This document shows positions 9,344 to 17,709 of a DNA stretch of 64,000 nt, piece by piece. The translations under genes were made by a program, and so were the position numbers. Each line of letters begins with the position of its first letter. Position 1 is the first letter of the stretch. The DNA lies in contig CAVXIF010000001.1 in the NCBI GenBank assembly GCA_963761775.1, positions 186,001 through 250,000 of the forward strand, read 5' to 3'. The notes beneath the pieces were generated by a model. That model worked only from the letters and a program-made list of their open reading frames with translations, was not told the origin of the DNA and did not search any database. The stretch is from Parerythrobacter_A sp963761775 (lineage in GTDB: Bacteria; Pseudomonadota; Alphaproteobacteria; Sphingomonadales; Sphingomonadaceae).

Positions 9344-9592
9344 TCAATTAAGCCCGGTTACTGCGCTTGGCACCTGTATCATCTCGTTGACATCGAACCG
9401 CACCCGGAACAGCCGTGTTTCGTCGTTCTTGCGGGTAAGCTGGTAGGCGAGATATGCGCCGTCCGCTCCGGCGTCGGTTACCTCCACCTGCCACACATTG
9501 GTCAGCGAGGCGTCGAGGCTTTCGCGTTCAAAGGTGGCGTTGCTTTCGACGTCTGCAAGAGATTGCTGCATAAGTCTCGCACCGAGAACCAA
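9344..9592 (-). pseudogene. partial second copy of the lipoprotein gene at 10372-11035
   Basis: An 82-codon open frame whose residues from about 9 onward repeat the C-terminal third of the protein encoded at 10372-11035. Shared stretches include DASLTNVWQVEVTDAG, AYQLTRKNDETRLFRVRFD and the QQ...E start of that block. The first eight codons have no counterpart, and there is no signal peptide, so this is a truncated remnant. Both copies point the same way and flank the gene at 9723. This copy is in frame where the longer copy is not, which helps place the longer copy's extra bases. Confidence 0.6.
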
Positions 9593-9722
9593 TAGCGCTC
9601 ACCGCACCCGCACCGTCCCTCAGCGTCTTCGCCAGCAATTTCGGAACCTTGCTGTCCGATGAATCTTGTTCTGGTGAAACCATGCCCGTCAGCAACGGGC
9701 GGCAAAACGAGGGACAATACAA

Positions 9723-10283
9723 ATGGCTGAAATTCCGGTAGAGAAAAAATCGTCGATGGCGTGGCTGTGGTGGCTGTTGCTGCTGGCGGGCGTTCTCGCG
9801 CTGTTATGGGCGATCTTCGACAATGACGACGACACGCCCGACGTGTTGCAGGACGATAGCGTCGAAGCTGTCGAGACGGCACCTGTCGTCGAGGGAGCCG
9901 ATGCCGATATGGTGACAGCGGACGGTGCGACTGGCGCAATTACCACGATTGCGGGTCTTGCGGGCCTCGACGGACGTATCGGGTCGACGGTCGATCTGGA
10001 AACCGTGACGGTCAATCGCGTCATCGGCGACATGGCGTTCACCATCGGTACGGGCGCGGACGAGACGCTGGTGCGCTTCGACGAAGTGCAGACGCCCGGT
10101 ACACCGCGCGAAGGTCTGATCGACGTGAATCCTGGTTCGGTCGTTTCGCTCGCCGGCAATGTCCGCGAACTCGATGTATCCGATCTTCCGCAATCCGTGC
10201 GCGACGATCTGACGAACGAGAACGCAGCCTACATCATGGCCAACCGCATCAATGTACAGGGCGGCGGCTCGAACCCCCGCTGA
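9723..10283 (+). CDS. hypothetical single-span membrane protein
   Basis: 186 residues: a short Lys-rich N-terminus, one transmembrane helix at about residues 13-31 (WLWWLLLLAGVLALLWAIF), then an acidic linker. A soluble domain of about 110 residues follows, rich in Gly, Val, Thr and Asp, which would face the periplasm. The alternating hydrophobic pattern around TVDLETVTVNRVIGDMAFTIG suggests a small beta-barrel fold such as OB or BON-like, but this is only an impression. It lies between the two copies of the duplicated lipoprotein segment, on the opposite strand. I do not recognise a named family. Confidence 0.65.
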   Translation: MAEIPVEKKSSMAWLWWLLLLAGVLALLWAIFDNDDDTPDVLQDDSVEAVETAPVVEGADADMVTADGATGAITTIAGLAGLDGRIGSTVDLETVTVNRVIGDMAFTIGTGADETLVRFDEVQTPGTPREGLIDVNPGSVVSLAGNVRELDVSDLPQSVRDDLTNENAAYIMANRINVQGGGSNPR

Positions 10284-10371
10284 TATGCCCACGCCGTTGA
10301 GGAGGCGAGCTATCGCAAACACGGGTTCCGATGCTGAATGGCGCCGGAGCCCTTTCTCTGCGCGCTCCGGA

Positions 10372-11035
10372 CTATTGCTCGCTTCCCCAAGCAGCCCCCG
10401 GCACCGCCACCGCCTCGTCCGCATCGAACCGCACCCGGAACAGCCGCGTTTCGTCGTTCTTGCGGGTTAGCTGGTAGGCGAAATATGCGCTCGTCCGCTG
10501 CCAGCGTCGGTTACCTCCACCTGCCACACATTGGTCAGCGAGGCGTCGAGGCCTTCGCGTGTGAAGGTGGCGATGCTTTCGGCGTCCACCGGGAATTGCT
10601 GCACTCGTTGCCGTGCCTGCCTCCGCCGTGGTGCCGCCGTAATTGGTTACCGCGTCCAGCGTGCCGTCCTCGTGGCGGTGTTCGTGTTTCAGGGTGATCG
10701 CGCCGTCCGGCCCGCGTGTCAGCACCCAGGTGCGCGAGCGGTTCCAGCCTTCGGGCGCTTCCTCGTCGGCGATCTGGAAGGGGATGGCGACGCGGGTGTC
10801 GGAGCAGTCGCGCACATGCATCACCATCGCGGCGTCCTGCATGTCGGCGTCGCGCGCATCCTCGCTGACCAGCCCGCCCGCATAGGCCTTGCCGCAATGC
10901 GATTGCAGCGCGGCCCAGAACCGGTCGCGCTCGGTGGGTTTCGGCCGCTGTCGGTATGGCGGCGGTCGGTGCGCAGGCGGACAGTGTCAACGCCAGCAGG
11001 ACGCCGCTTGTCAGCGCGAATGCGTGTCGTCGCAA
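10372..11035 (-). pseudogene. secreted lipoprotein gene interrupted by several single-base insertions
   Basis: Reading from TTG at 11035 gives a lipoprotein signal, FALTSGVLLALTLSACAPT. The frame then moves near 10936-10938 (GGG on the plus strand, one G too many) into ERDRFWAALQSHCGKAYAGG, which runs through MHVRDCSD, SRTWVLTR and LKHEHRHEDGTLDAVTNYGG. A second shift near 10600 leads into QQFPVDAESIATF, and two more near 10485-10500 lead into AYFAYQLTRKNDETRLFRV. The segments together match a conserved secreted protein of about 200 residues with unknown function. Comparison with the in-frame copy at 9344-9592 shows two extra bases in the last junction. Either the gene is decayed or the sequence is wrong; the same type of insertion in dnaA favours error. 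Confidence 0.65.
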
Positions 11036-11144
11036 TATATCCGACCGTTTCGATCGCGTAAATTCCGGACACCATGCTTCTCCCGTGCTGCTTACCCGAC
11101 GTAAACGCTCTGTCGTGCATCGTGCCGCCATGTACGATAGCCCG

Positions 11145-11438
11145 ATGCACACTGTGCTGCTGCCATATGTCGCCTATTACCTGATCGCGATCAACTTCGT
11201 CGCCTTCGCCACGTTCGGGCTGGACAAGATGCAGGCGGAGGCGGGCCATCGGCGCACGTCCGAAGCCGCGCTGCTCCGGCTTGCCGCGCTCGGCGGATCG
11301 GTGGGGGCTTATGCCGGGCGGGCGCTGTTCCGGCACAAGACGCGCAAGCAGCCGTTCTCGCGCCGCCTTCATACGATAGCCTGCGGACAGCTGGTGCTGG
11401 CAGTGTTTGTGCTGGTGTTCTTGTGGCCATCCGGCTGA
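11145..11438 (+). CDS. DUF1294 family membrane protein
   Basis: A 97-residue small inner-membrane protein. It has an N-terminal helix (YVAYYLIAINFVAFATFGLDK), the central family pattern RTSEAALLRLAALGGSVGAYAG followed by R..FRHKTRKQPF, and a C-terminal helix ending VLVFLWPSG. This combination is typical of DUF1294, whose function is unknown. An ATG 15 bases upstream (11130) is also in frame. I prefer 11145 because it gives the usual compact N-terminus. Confidence 0.8.
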   Translation: MHTVLLPYVAYYLIAINFVAFATFGLDKMQAEAGHRRTSEAALLRLAALGGSVGAYAGRALFRHKTRKQPFSRRLHTIACGQLVLAVFVLVFLWPSG

Positions 11439-11510
11439 CGTTATGGAGCGCACCCCCGCTCCTGCCCCGCCAACTTTCCTACACGCCGCCGATCTGCTTC
11501 ACCCTGTGCG

Positions 11511-11972
11511 ATGAAGCACTATCCGCCCCCTTCGCCCCGTGCCGCGCCGTCGCCGCCGCGTCGCATACCCGCCTTTCACCCCGTGCCCGTCGGCGCGCGG
11601 CAGGACGGGTGGACGCCCGTGCGGCAGGCGCAATTCATCGGGATGCTTGCCCAGACGCGCAGCGTGCTGGCGGCGGCGCGTGCCGTGTCGATGGGGCGCG
11701 AAAGCGTCTATCGCCTGCGCAAGCGGCCGGGCGCGGCGGGCTTTGCGGCCGCGTGGGATGCTGCGCTGGGAAAGCCGCACGAGGCTGTGGACTTGGCGAG
11801 TACGAAGTCCACAGGGCTGGTGCCGGACTATCGTCATCGAACGGGCCGGTTGCAGGTGAAGATGTATCAGGGCCGCTTTACCGCAATCGCGCACAAACCG
11901 GACAATACCGCGCTGCTCCAGCACCTCGCGCGGCTCGACCGTACATGCCGTTTGGTGGACCCCGAACAATGA
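11511..11972 (+). CDS. hypothetical protein with a likely helix-turn-helix segment
   Basis: 153 residues. After a Pro-rich, Arg-rich N-terminus of about 30 residues comes a segment (VRQAQFIGMLAQTRSVLAAARAVSMGRESVYRLRKRPGAAGFAAAWD) that has the shape of a resolvase- or IS-type helix-turn-helix with a second recognition helix. The rest is basic and ends in LDRTCRLVDPEQ. Proteins of this shape occur in sphingomonads as uncharacterised DNA-binding candidates. No recombinase domain follows, so I do not call it a transposase. Confidence 0.55.
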   Translation: MKHYPPPSPRAAPSPPRRIPAFHPVPVGARQDGWTPVRQAQFIGMLAQTRSVLAAARAVSMGRESVYRLRKRPGAAGFAAAWDAALGKPHEAVDLASTKSTGLVPDYRHRTGRLQVKMYQGRFTAIAHKPDNTALLQHLARLDRTCRLVDPEQ

Positions 11973-12037
11973 AAGTCACAGTGTTCGGACGGCAAACGAG
12001 AGGTTCACGACGGGACGTGACCGGCCGGTCGCGGTGG

Positions 12038-12535
12038 CTACACCCACCATGTGCCCGGATCGGGCATCGGTTCGCGCTTTTGCGCCCGCACCAGCGACAG
12101 CACGCTGCGCACGGCAGTCCAGATGGCGGTGGCAATCAGGCCGAACACGCCGATGACAATCACGGTCAGCACCAGGCTGATGACGGCATAGAGCAGCCCG
12201 ATCCAGAAGGTGCGGATGAGGTAGGTGAGGTGCGAGCGTTCCCACGCGCTCTCGCCCGCTCCCGTTTCGCTGGCCCCCGTCTCGCCCTGCCAGATATAGG
12301 CGAGGATCAGGCCGACGATGCCGGAGATGCCGGTAATGAAGCTGGCGAGATAGCACAGGCTGATGATGGTCGGGCGATTGGTGTCGAAGCCATTGCCGCT
12401 GCCGCCGGGAAGGGGCGGTGGAGGGGACGGCGGCGTCGGCTGGACCGGATCGTCCTGACGGAAGGCGGGTTTCGCATCGGGTGTGGTGCGCGGGGCGGGG
12501 CTGTTCGGTTGGCATGCCGCGCAGTCTAGCCGCAT
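12038..12535 (-). CDS. membrane protein resembling DUF4870
   Basis: 165 residues from the ATG at 12535. A Pro-rich, low-complexity cytoplasmic N-terminus (about 45 residues) leads into a hydrophobic core with three helices: the first in TIISLCYLASFITGISGIVG, then a pair either side of RTFWIGLLYAVIS. A C-terminal REPMPDPGTWWV follows. The HLTYLIRTFWIGLLY pattern and the tail resemble DUF4870 membrane proteins of unknown function. The frame is open further upstream, but that part overlaps the convergent-start region of the cysteine-rich lipoprotein gene, so I use the shorter form. Confidence 0.65.
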   Translation of the reverse strand: MRLDCAACQPNSPAPRTTPDAKPAFRQDDPVQPTPPSPPPPLPGGSGNGFDTNRPTIISLCYLASFITGISGIVGLILAYIWQGETGASETGAGESAWERSHLTYLIRTFWIGLLYAVISLVLTVIVIGVFGLIATAIWTAVRSVLSLVRAQKREPMPDPGTWWV

Positions 12536-12641
12536 CGCGCACCGGGGCAAGTCGCACCCTCCCGCGCAAAATGCCGCTGCGCCTGTAACCTCATTGTATG
12601 CGTCGCCGAATACCGCAGTGGCCATAAAAGGAGATTGTGCC

Positions 12642-12869
12642 ATGAACGGAACATTGAACACGTTGCTGAAAGTTGCGGGCGGCCTCGCGCTGGCCGGTCC
12701 CGCGCTGAGCGGATGCGATGCCATTTGCGGCGCGTGCGGTGCTTGCAGCGCCTATGGCTGTTGTGCCGCGGCAGGCAAGGATGGTTGTTGCGCCGCGGCC
12801 AAGGCCGAGGCCGGGGCCGAGGCCGAAGAAGCCGCTGACACGAAGACAGGCTGCTGCGCCGCATCCTGA
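12642..12869 (+). CDS. cysteine-rich small lipoprotein
   Basis: A 75-residue protein. The N-terminus has a hydrophobic run ending in the lipobox LSGC, so it is probably exported and lipid-anchored at that Cys. The mature part has nine further cysteines in ICGACGAC and three GCC repeats (YGCCAAAG, DGCCAAAK, TGCCAAS), separated by an Ala/Glu stretch. This spacing suggests metal, perhaps copper or zinc, binding, but no known metallothionein pattern fits exactly. AAAGGAG lies 12 bases before the ATG. Its stop shares one base with the start of the DUF6969 gene (TGATG), so the two are translationally coupled. Confidence 0.7.
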   Translation: MNGTLNTLLKVAGGLALAGPALSGCDAICGACGACSAYGCCAAAGKDGCCAAAKAEAGAEAEEAADTKTGCCAAS

Positions 12870-13525
12870 TGCCGGACGGCAATACAAAGCAGTCCGGGCG
12901 GATGGGGCAGGAGGGGTGCGCGGTGCGTCATGCAGCCGATGCCCTGCTTGCGCTGTCCGCCCGGATGGCGGCGGAGGGCCGCAGCCTGGTCGAGCGGGTC
13001 GTGCCGCGCGAGGCGGGCGCGTTCCGGCAATGGACGCATTACCCCGAGGGCGATGCGATCGACCCCGACAGCGGCGCACGCTGGTTTTACCATGCGCACC
13101 CTCCGGAGGAACGCGCCGAGGGCGAGCACGGCCATTTCCACCTGTTCCTGCCCCGCCGCCTGTTCGACGCGGACAGCGCGCGCGCCGGCCCGGACAAGGC
13201 GGATGCTGTCGAGGTGGTGCACGTCGTGGCGCTGGGGTTCGATACCGACGGGCTGCCGACGCACTGGTTCAGCACCGCGCAGTGGGTCACCAACGAGTTC
13301 CAGCACGATGCCGAAGCGATCATCGCGCGGCTGGATGCGCTGGCGCTGGCGGGTGCTGGCAGCGGACAGGGGCTGGAGCCCGTCGGCGAATGGCTCGACC
13401 TGGCGGCACGCGCCTGTCGCCGCGATATCGAGGCGGTGCTGCGCGAACGCGACGCGGTGCTGGCCGGATTGTCCGCCGGTGACCGCCGCCGCGAAATCCT
13501 CTCGCAGCGGCGCTTCGCGCTGTAG
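12869..13525 (+). CDS. DUF6969-like protein with a His-rich motif
   Basis: 218 residues, no signal peptide or membrane helix. The core carries FRQWTHYPEGDAIDPDSG followed by YHAHPPEE and EHGHFHLFL, a dense His/Glu/Asp cluster at about residues 50-95 that looks like a metal site. A later HWFSTAQWVTNEF segment and a helical C-terminus complete the domain. I recall this pattern from DUF6969, which has no assigned function. It directly follows the cysteine-rich lipoprotein gene with a one-base overlap, which hints at a joint role in metal handling. That link is inference. Confidence 0.7.
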   Translation: MPDGNTKQSGRMGQEGCAVRHAADALLALSARMAAEGRSLVERVVPREAGAFRQWTHYPEGDAIDPDSGARWFYHAHPPEERAEGEHGHFHLFLPRRLFDADSARAGPDKADAVEVVHVVALGFDTDGLPTHWFSTAQWVTNEFQHDAEAIIARLDALALAGAGSGQGLEPVGEWLDLAARACRRDIEAVLRERDAVLAGLSAGDRRREILSQRRFAL

Positions 13526-13568
13526 CACGCTTTCCTACGCGCCGCCCGCCCGCTAGACGCGCGGTGCC

Positions 13569-14477
13569 ATGACCGCTGTAGCCACCCCCTCCACCAGTTC
13601 CTTCCATGCCAAGGCCGAAGTGCTGATCGAGGCGCTGCCCTATTTCCAGCGCTATGCCGGGCGCACCTTCGTGGTGAAATATGGCGGCCACGCGATGGGC
13701 GACCCCGCCGCCGCGCGCGACTTTGCCGAGGATATCGTGCTGCTGAAGGCGGTCGGCATCAATCCGGTGGTGGTCCACGGCGGCGGGCCGCAGATCGGCG
13801 CGATGCTGGGCAAGCTGGGGGTGGAAAGCACCTTCGTCGACGGCCTGCGCGTCACCGATCAGGCGACGGCGGAAATCGCGGAAATGGTCCTGTCGGGCGG
13901 CATCAACAAGCAGCTGGTCGGCTGGATCGCCAAGGCGGGCGGCAAGGCGCTGGGCATATCGGGCAAGGATGGCGGCCTCGTCACCGCGCGCAAGGTAACG
14001 CGCACCCGCCGCGACCCGGACAGTCTGGTGGAGCAGGTGGTGGATCTCGGCTTCGTCGGCGAACCCGCCGCAGTCGATACCGGCATCATCGACACCGCAG
14101 TCGGTGCCGGAATGATCCCGGTGGTCGCGCCCATCGGGGCCAGCGCGGACGGCGATACCTACAACATCAACGCCGACACGATGGCCGGTGCGATTGCGGC
14201 GGCGCTGGGCGCGGCGCGGCTGTTTCTGCTGACCGACGTGAAGGGCGTGCTGGACGGCGACGGAGAATTGCTGACCGACCTGACCCCGCCGCAGATCGCC
14301 ACGCTGCGCGAGGATGGCACCATTCACGGTGGCATGATCCCCAAGCTGGAAACCTGCGTCCATGCGGTCGAGGGCGGGTGCGAGGCGGCGGTGGTGCTGG
14401 ACGGACGCGTGCCGCACGCGATGCTGCTGGAATTCTTCACCAGTCGCGGTGCCGGTACGCTGGTCCGGGCGGGATGA
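13569..14477 (+). CDS. argB: acetylglutamate kinase
   Basis: ArgB phosphorylates N-acetylglutamate with ATP in arginine synthesis. 302 residues, as expected. The amino acid kinase fold is marked by the glycine-rich loop VVKYGGHAMGD near residue 36, the second loop VVHGGGPQIG near 60, and substrate-side motifs FVDGLRVTD and NINADTMAGAIAAAL. The C-terminal GGMIPKLETC loop is the family pattern. An extended N-terminal helix of about 15 residues (SFHAKAEVLIEALPYFQRY) is the type associated with arginine-inhibited hexamers, so feedback control by arginine is likely. It is followed by yggT and folD on the same strand. Confidence 0.95.
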   Translation: MTAVATPSTSSFHAKAEVLIEALPYFQRYAGRTFVVKYGGHAMGDPAAARDFAEDIVLLKAVGINPVVVHGGGPQIGAMLGKLGVESTFVDGLRVTDQATAEIAEMVLSGGINKQLVGWIAKAGGKALGISGKDGGLVTARKVTRTRRDPDSLVEQVVDLGFVGEPAAVDTGIIDTAVGAGMIPVVAPIGASADGDTYNINADTMAGAIAAALGAARLFLLTDVKGVLDGDGELLTDLTPPQIATLREDGTIHGGMIPKLETCVHAVEGGCEAAVVLDGRVPHAMLLEFFTSRGAGTLVRAG

Positions 14478-14566
14478 TGCGGCGTAACATCCGCGCCGTT
14501 GCCGAGTTGAACCGCCGCCCCCATCTGTCGTAATACCTATCGCGCTGCCGACGTTTCGAGGACACC

Positions 14567-14845
14567 ATGAACGCCATCATCCAAATCATCTACATGCTCG
14601 CCAACACGCTGAGCATGATCATCCTCGTATGGTTCGTGATCGGGTTGCTGTTCGCCTTCAACGTGGTGGGGCGCGACAACCAGTTCCTGGTGCAGGTGGA
14701 ACGCAGCATCGGCGCGCTGCTCGACCCGATGCTGCGCCCCATTCGCCGCGTTATGCCGGAAACAGGCTCTATCGACTTTTCGCCAATGGTGCTGATCCTG
14801 CTTATCAACGCCTTGCTCATCGTGCTCGGCAGCGTGCAGGCATGA
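14567..14845 (+). CDS. YggT family membrane protein
   Basis: A 92-residue inner-membrane protein with two helices, one at about residues 5-28 and one at 65-88. They are separated by a loop with DPMLRPIRRVMPETGSIDFSPM, the diagnostic YggT signature (LRPIRR...P..G.iDFSP). The family is linked to envelope and cell-division processes, but the biochemical role is unknown. The stop overlaps the folD ATG by four bases, indicating co-translation. Confidence 0.9.
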   Translation: MNAIIQIIYMLANTLSMIILVWFVIGLLFAFNVVGRDNQFLVQVERSIGALLDPMLRPIRRVMPETGSIDFSPMVLILLINALLIVLGSVQA

Positions 14846-15735
14846 CTGCAACGCGCATCGACGGAAAGGCATTTGCCGCCAGGATGCGCGAGCGGGTGGG
14901 CGGTTTTGCCGCCACTTTCGCGGATGAGGCGGGGCGCAAGGCCGGTCTTGCCGTGGTGCTGGTCGGCGACGATCCGGCCAGCAGCGTCTATGTCGGCGCG
15001 AAGGAAAAGGCCGTGCTGGCGGCGGGGATGGCGGGTACGACGCACCGCTTGCCCGCATCGACCACGCAGGCCGATTTACTGGCGCTGATCGAGCAGCTGA
15101 ACGATGACGATGCGGTCGACGGCATTCTGGTGCAGTTGCCGCTGCCCGACGGGCTGGACGAACAGGCGATCATCGCCGCCATCGCGCCGGACAAGGATGT
15201 GGACGGGTTTCATGTCATCAATGCCGGGCGCTTGTCCGTCGGCCAGAACGGGTTCGTTCCCTGCACTCCGCTGGGCTGCATGATGCTGCTGACCGACAGG
15301 CTTGGAGATTTGAGCGGTCTGGAAGCGGTCGTGATCGGGCGGTCCAACATTGTCGGCAAGCCGATGGCGCAGTTGCTGCTGGACGCCAACGCCACGGTCA
15401 CGATCGCGCACAGCCGCACGCGCAACCTGCCCGATGTGGTGCGCCGCGCCGATATCGTGGTGGCGGCGGCGGGGCGGGCCGAGATGGTGAAGGCGGACTG
15501 GCTGAAGGACGGTGCGACCGTGATCGATGTCGGCATCAACCGCCTGCCGCCGCGTGATGGCGAGGCGAAGGGGCGGCTGGTCGGCGATGTCGCGTATGAC
15601 GAGGCCAGCGAGCGGGCCGGAGCCATTACGCCAGTGCCGGGCGGGGTCGGGCCGATGACCATCGCGGTGCTGCTGCGCAACACGCTGGTCGCGGCACATC
15701 GCAATGCGGGCCTGCCTGTGCCGGAGGGGCTGTAA
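14842..15735 (+). CDS. folD: bifunctional methylenetetrahydrofolate dehydrogenase/cyclohydrolase
   Basis: FolD interconverts 5,10-methylene- and 10-formyl-tetrahydrofolate using NADP in the cytoplasm. 297 residues, the usual length. Motifs visible: SVYVGAKEKA with the catalytic Lys, VDGILVQLPLPDGLDEQ, KDVDGFH, and the NADP loop VVIGRSNIVGKPMAQLLL. PVPGGVGPMTIAVLLRNT closes the C-terminal domain. The ATG lies in an ATGA overlap with yggT, and the stop shares one base with the next start (TAATG), so yggT, folD and the lipoprotein gene look like one operon. Confidence 0.95.
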   Translation: MTATRIDGKAFAARMRERVGGFAATFADEAGRKAGLAVVLVGDDPASSVYVGAKEKAVLAAGMAGTTHRLPASTTQADLLALIEQLNDDDAVDGILVQLPLPDGLDEQAIIAAIAPDKDVDGFHVINAGRLSVGQNGFVPCTPLGCMMLLTDRLGDLSGLEAVVIGRSNIVGKPMAQLLLDANATVTIAHSRTRNLPDVVRRADIVVAAAGRAEMVKADWLKDGATVIDVGINRLPPRDGEAKGRLVGDVAYDEASERAGAITPVPGGVGPMTIAVLLRNTLVAAHRNAGLPVPEGL

Positions 15736-16430
15736 TGCGCGCGCTTCTCCTTGTCGGATTGTTGCTGGCCGGATGCGCGAGCGGCGGTCCGCCGCGCACA
15801 CCGATGAAGGTCATCGACCGCGCGCTGGCGAAAGCCCCCGGCGTGGCGCAGCCGGGCAAGATTATCGCCCGCGAATTTGCCTTTGCCCGCGCCGTTCGCG
15901 AAAGCGGACGCGCATCGGCACTACGCAGTCTGGGCGCCGATGCGGCCTCTGCACCCGCCGGAGTCAGCGGCACCGATTACGACGCGCGCACCGTCTGGAT
16001 GAGCTGCGACGCGACGCTGGCGGTCAGCGCGGGACGCTACCAGATTGCGGATGATACGCCCGGCACCTACGCCACCGTCTGGCAACGCCAGCGCGACGAC
16101 AGCTATCGCCAGATCGCGCATGGCGGCGTAGCGCTGCCGCTCGACGAAGACGATGACGACAATGCGCCCGAAGACGGCGCGATTCTGGTCACGGGCGCGG
16201 CCAGTATCGAAGGCATCGTTGCCGACTGCGATGCAGGCAGCGGCCCTGCGCTTTTGCCCGCCATGCAGGCCGGTCCGACGCGCAAGGGCGCGTTGCGGTC
16301 TGGCGACAATACGCTGCGCTTCTTTTGCGACGAGACACCTGGCGCGCAGGTGCTGTCCGCTTGGTATCTGGCCGATGGCGCGTGGGAGCAGGCGGTCGAC
16401 CTCGTCATTCCCGGCGCGGGGCGCTGCTGA
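15735..16430 (+). CDS. hypothetical lipoprotein
   Basis: 231 residues. The N-terminus MRALLLVGLLLAGCASGG is a clean lipoprotein signal with lipobox LAGC. The mature part contains two regions with isolated cysteines (WMSCDATL, VADCDAG, FFCDET) and an acidic run DEDDDD near residue 137. It would be anchored in the outer membrane facing the periplasm. I do not recognise a family. One-base overlap with folD upstream and a 6-base gap to marC downstream place it in the same operon. Confidence 0.75.
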   Translation: MRALLLVGLLLAGCASGGPPRTPMKVIDRALAKAPGVAQPGKIIAREFAFARAVRESGRASALRSLGADAASAPAGVSGTDYDARTVWMSCDATLAVSAGRYQIADDTPGTYATVWQRQRDDSYRQIAHGGVALPLDEDDDDNAPEDGAILVTGAASIEGIVADCDAGSGPALLPAMQAGPTRKGALRSGDNTLRFFCDETPGAQVLSAWYLADGAWEQAVDLVIPGAGRC

Positions 16431-16436
16431 GCCGCC

Positions 16437-17072
16437 ATGCTGGACCTCTTCATCTCCGCCTTCATCACGCTGTTCGTGGTGATCGACCCACCCGGCTGCG
16501 CGCCGATCTATGCCGGCCTGACCAAGGAAGCGAGCCGCGCCCAGTCGCGCAGCATGGGTATCCGCGCCTGCATCATCGCTGCCTTCATCCTGGTCGGGTT
16601 CGCTCTGTTCGGAGAGGAGCTGCTGGGCGCGCTCAATATCCAGCTAGACAGTTTCCGCATCGCGGGCGGGCTGATGCTGTTCTGGATCGCGTTCGAGATG
16701 GTTTTCGAAAAACGCACCCAGCGGCGCGAGCAGCGCGCGGAGAAGCTGGTGGCGGAACGCGAGGAACGGCCTGAAGTCGAAGACGTCTCGGTTTTCCCGA
16801 TGGCGATGCCGATGCTGGCGGGGCCAGGCGCGATTGCGGCAGTCATGCTGCTTGCAAACGAAGCGCAGGGCACGCCGGGAACGCTGGTGGTGTTGGCCGC
16901 TTTGGGCGCGGTGCTGCTGCTGACGGCGGGCGCGCTGGTCGCGGCAGGGCCGCTGATACGGCTGCTGGGCGACCGGGTGGAGGCCGTCATCACGCGACTG
17001 CTGGGCGTGCTGCTGGCTGCGCTGGCCGCACAATACGTGATCGACGGACTGCGCGGCAGCTTCGGTATCTGA
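16437..17072 (+). CDS. MarC family integral membrane protein
   Basis: 211 residues with about six transmembrane helices. The first helix carries FVVIDPPGCAPIYAGLT, the family hallmark (vidP.g..P.f). A charged stretch in the middle (KRTQRREQRAEKLVAEREERPEVEDVSVFP) marks the cytoplasmic loop, followed by MAMPMLAGPGAIAAVM, the second hallmark. MarC proteins were once linked to multiple antibiotic resistance, but that role is not supported and the function is unknown. Close spacing puts it at the end of the yggT-folD operon. Confidence 0.88.
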   Translation: MLDLFISAFITLFVVIDPPGCAPIYAGLTKEASRAQSRSMGIRACIIAAFILVGFALFGEELLGALNIQLDSFRIAGGLMLFWIAFEMVFEKRTQRREQRAEKLVAEREERPEVEDVSVFPMAMPMLAGPGAIAAVMLLANEAQGTPGTLVVLAALGAVLLLTAGALVAAGPLIRLLGDRVEAVITRLLGVLLAALAAQYVIDGLRGSFGI

Positions 17073-17097
17073 CGACAGCTCACTGCAAGGTATTGGG

Positions 17098-17709
17098 CTA
17101 TTGCAGCGTGATGATCTCGTCGCCATCGTCGCGATGGGTGAAGAACTGCATGAGCTGCACCAGCAATTCGCACCGCTCGCGCACATTCGCGGCTTCCAGC
17201 AGTGCCTGCTTCGCCGCCGGATCGAACGGCGCGATTTGCGATACGCCGTTGATCAGCGTGGCGTCGTCCAGCCGCTCCACCGCGTCCCAGTCGACGCGAT
17301 AGCCCTGCGCGCTGGCAAAGCGTTTCGATTCCCGCTCGAAGCCTGCGCGCTCCACGCTGGACAGCACCTGGTCCGCTTCCTCTTCGATCGGTTCGGCCTG
17401 CACTTGGCGAAACGCGGTGGTGACATCCAGCTCCTTGACCAGCCGGAACCGTGCCACACCTTCCAGCACGACGTTATAGCGGCCATCATCAAGCGCTTCG
17501 AACTCGCCGATCCGCCCGATACAGCCCATGCCGAACAACGGTGCGCCTTCTTTCTGCGCCTGCGGCTGGATCATGCCGATCCGCATATCACGCGCCAAAG
17601 CATCGCTGATCATGGCGCGATAGCGCGGCTCGAAAATATGCAGCGGCATCTGGAGACCCGGCAGGAGAATCGCGCCGGTCAGGGGAAAGATCGTCAGCCG
17701 CTGGCTCAT
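17098..17709 (-). CDS. Lon protease substrate-binding domain protein
   Basis: 203 residues consisting of the Lon N-terminal (LAN) domain alone, with no ATPase or protease part. Recognisable features are LTIFPLTGAILLPGLQMPLHIFEPRYRAM at the start, the GCIGRIGEFEALDDGRY strand pair, and a helical C-terminal half. Stand-alone proteins of this type are common in alphaproteobacteria; their role is unclear but may involve binding unfolded protein. The start overlaps the cnoX stop (ATGA), so it is translated with the thioredoxin-like chaperone gene, which fits a proteostasis role. Confidence 0.88.
   Translation of the reverse strand: MSQRLTIFPLTGAILLPGLQMPLHIFEPRYRAMISDALARDMRIGMIQPQAQKEGAPLFGMGCIGRIGEFEALDDGRYNVVLEGVARFRLVKELDVTTAFRQVQAEPIEEEADQVLSSVERAGFERESKRFASAQGYRVDWDAVERLDDATLINGVSQIAPFDPAAKQALLEAANVRERCELLVQLMQFFTHRDDGDEIITLQ

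Noticed and set aside
10340..10371. Terminator after the gene at 9723
   Set aside because: The CCGGAGC/GCTCCGG pair has a long loop and no T-run on either strand.
11511..11972. Transposase or resolvase
   Set aside because: Only a helix-turn-helix-like segment is visible; there is no catalytic domain or flanking inverted repeats.
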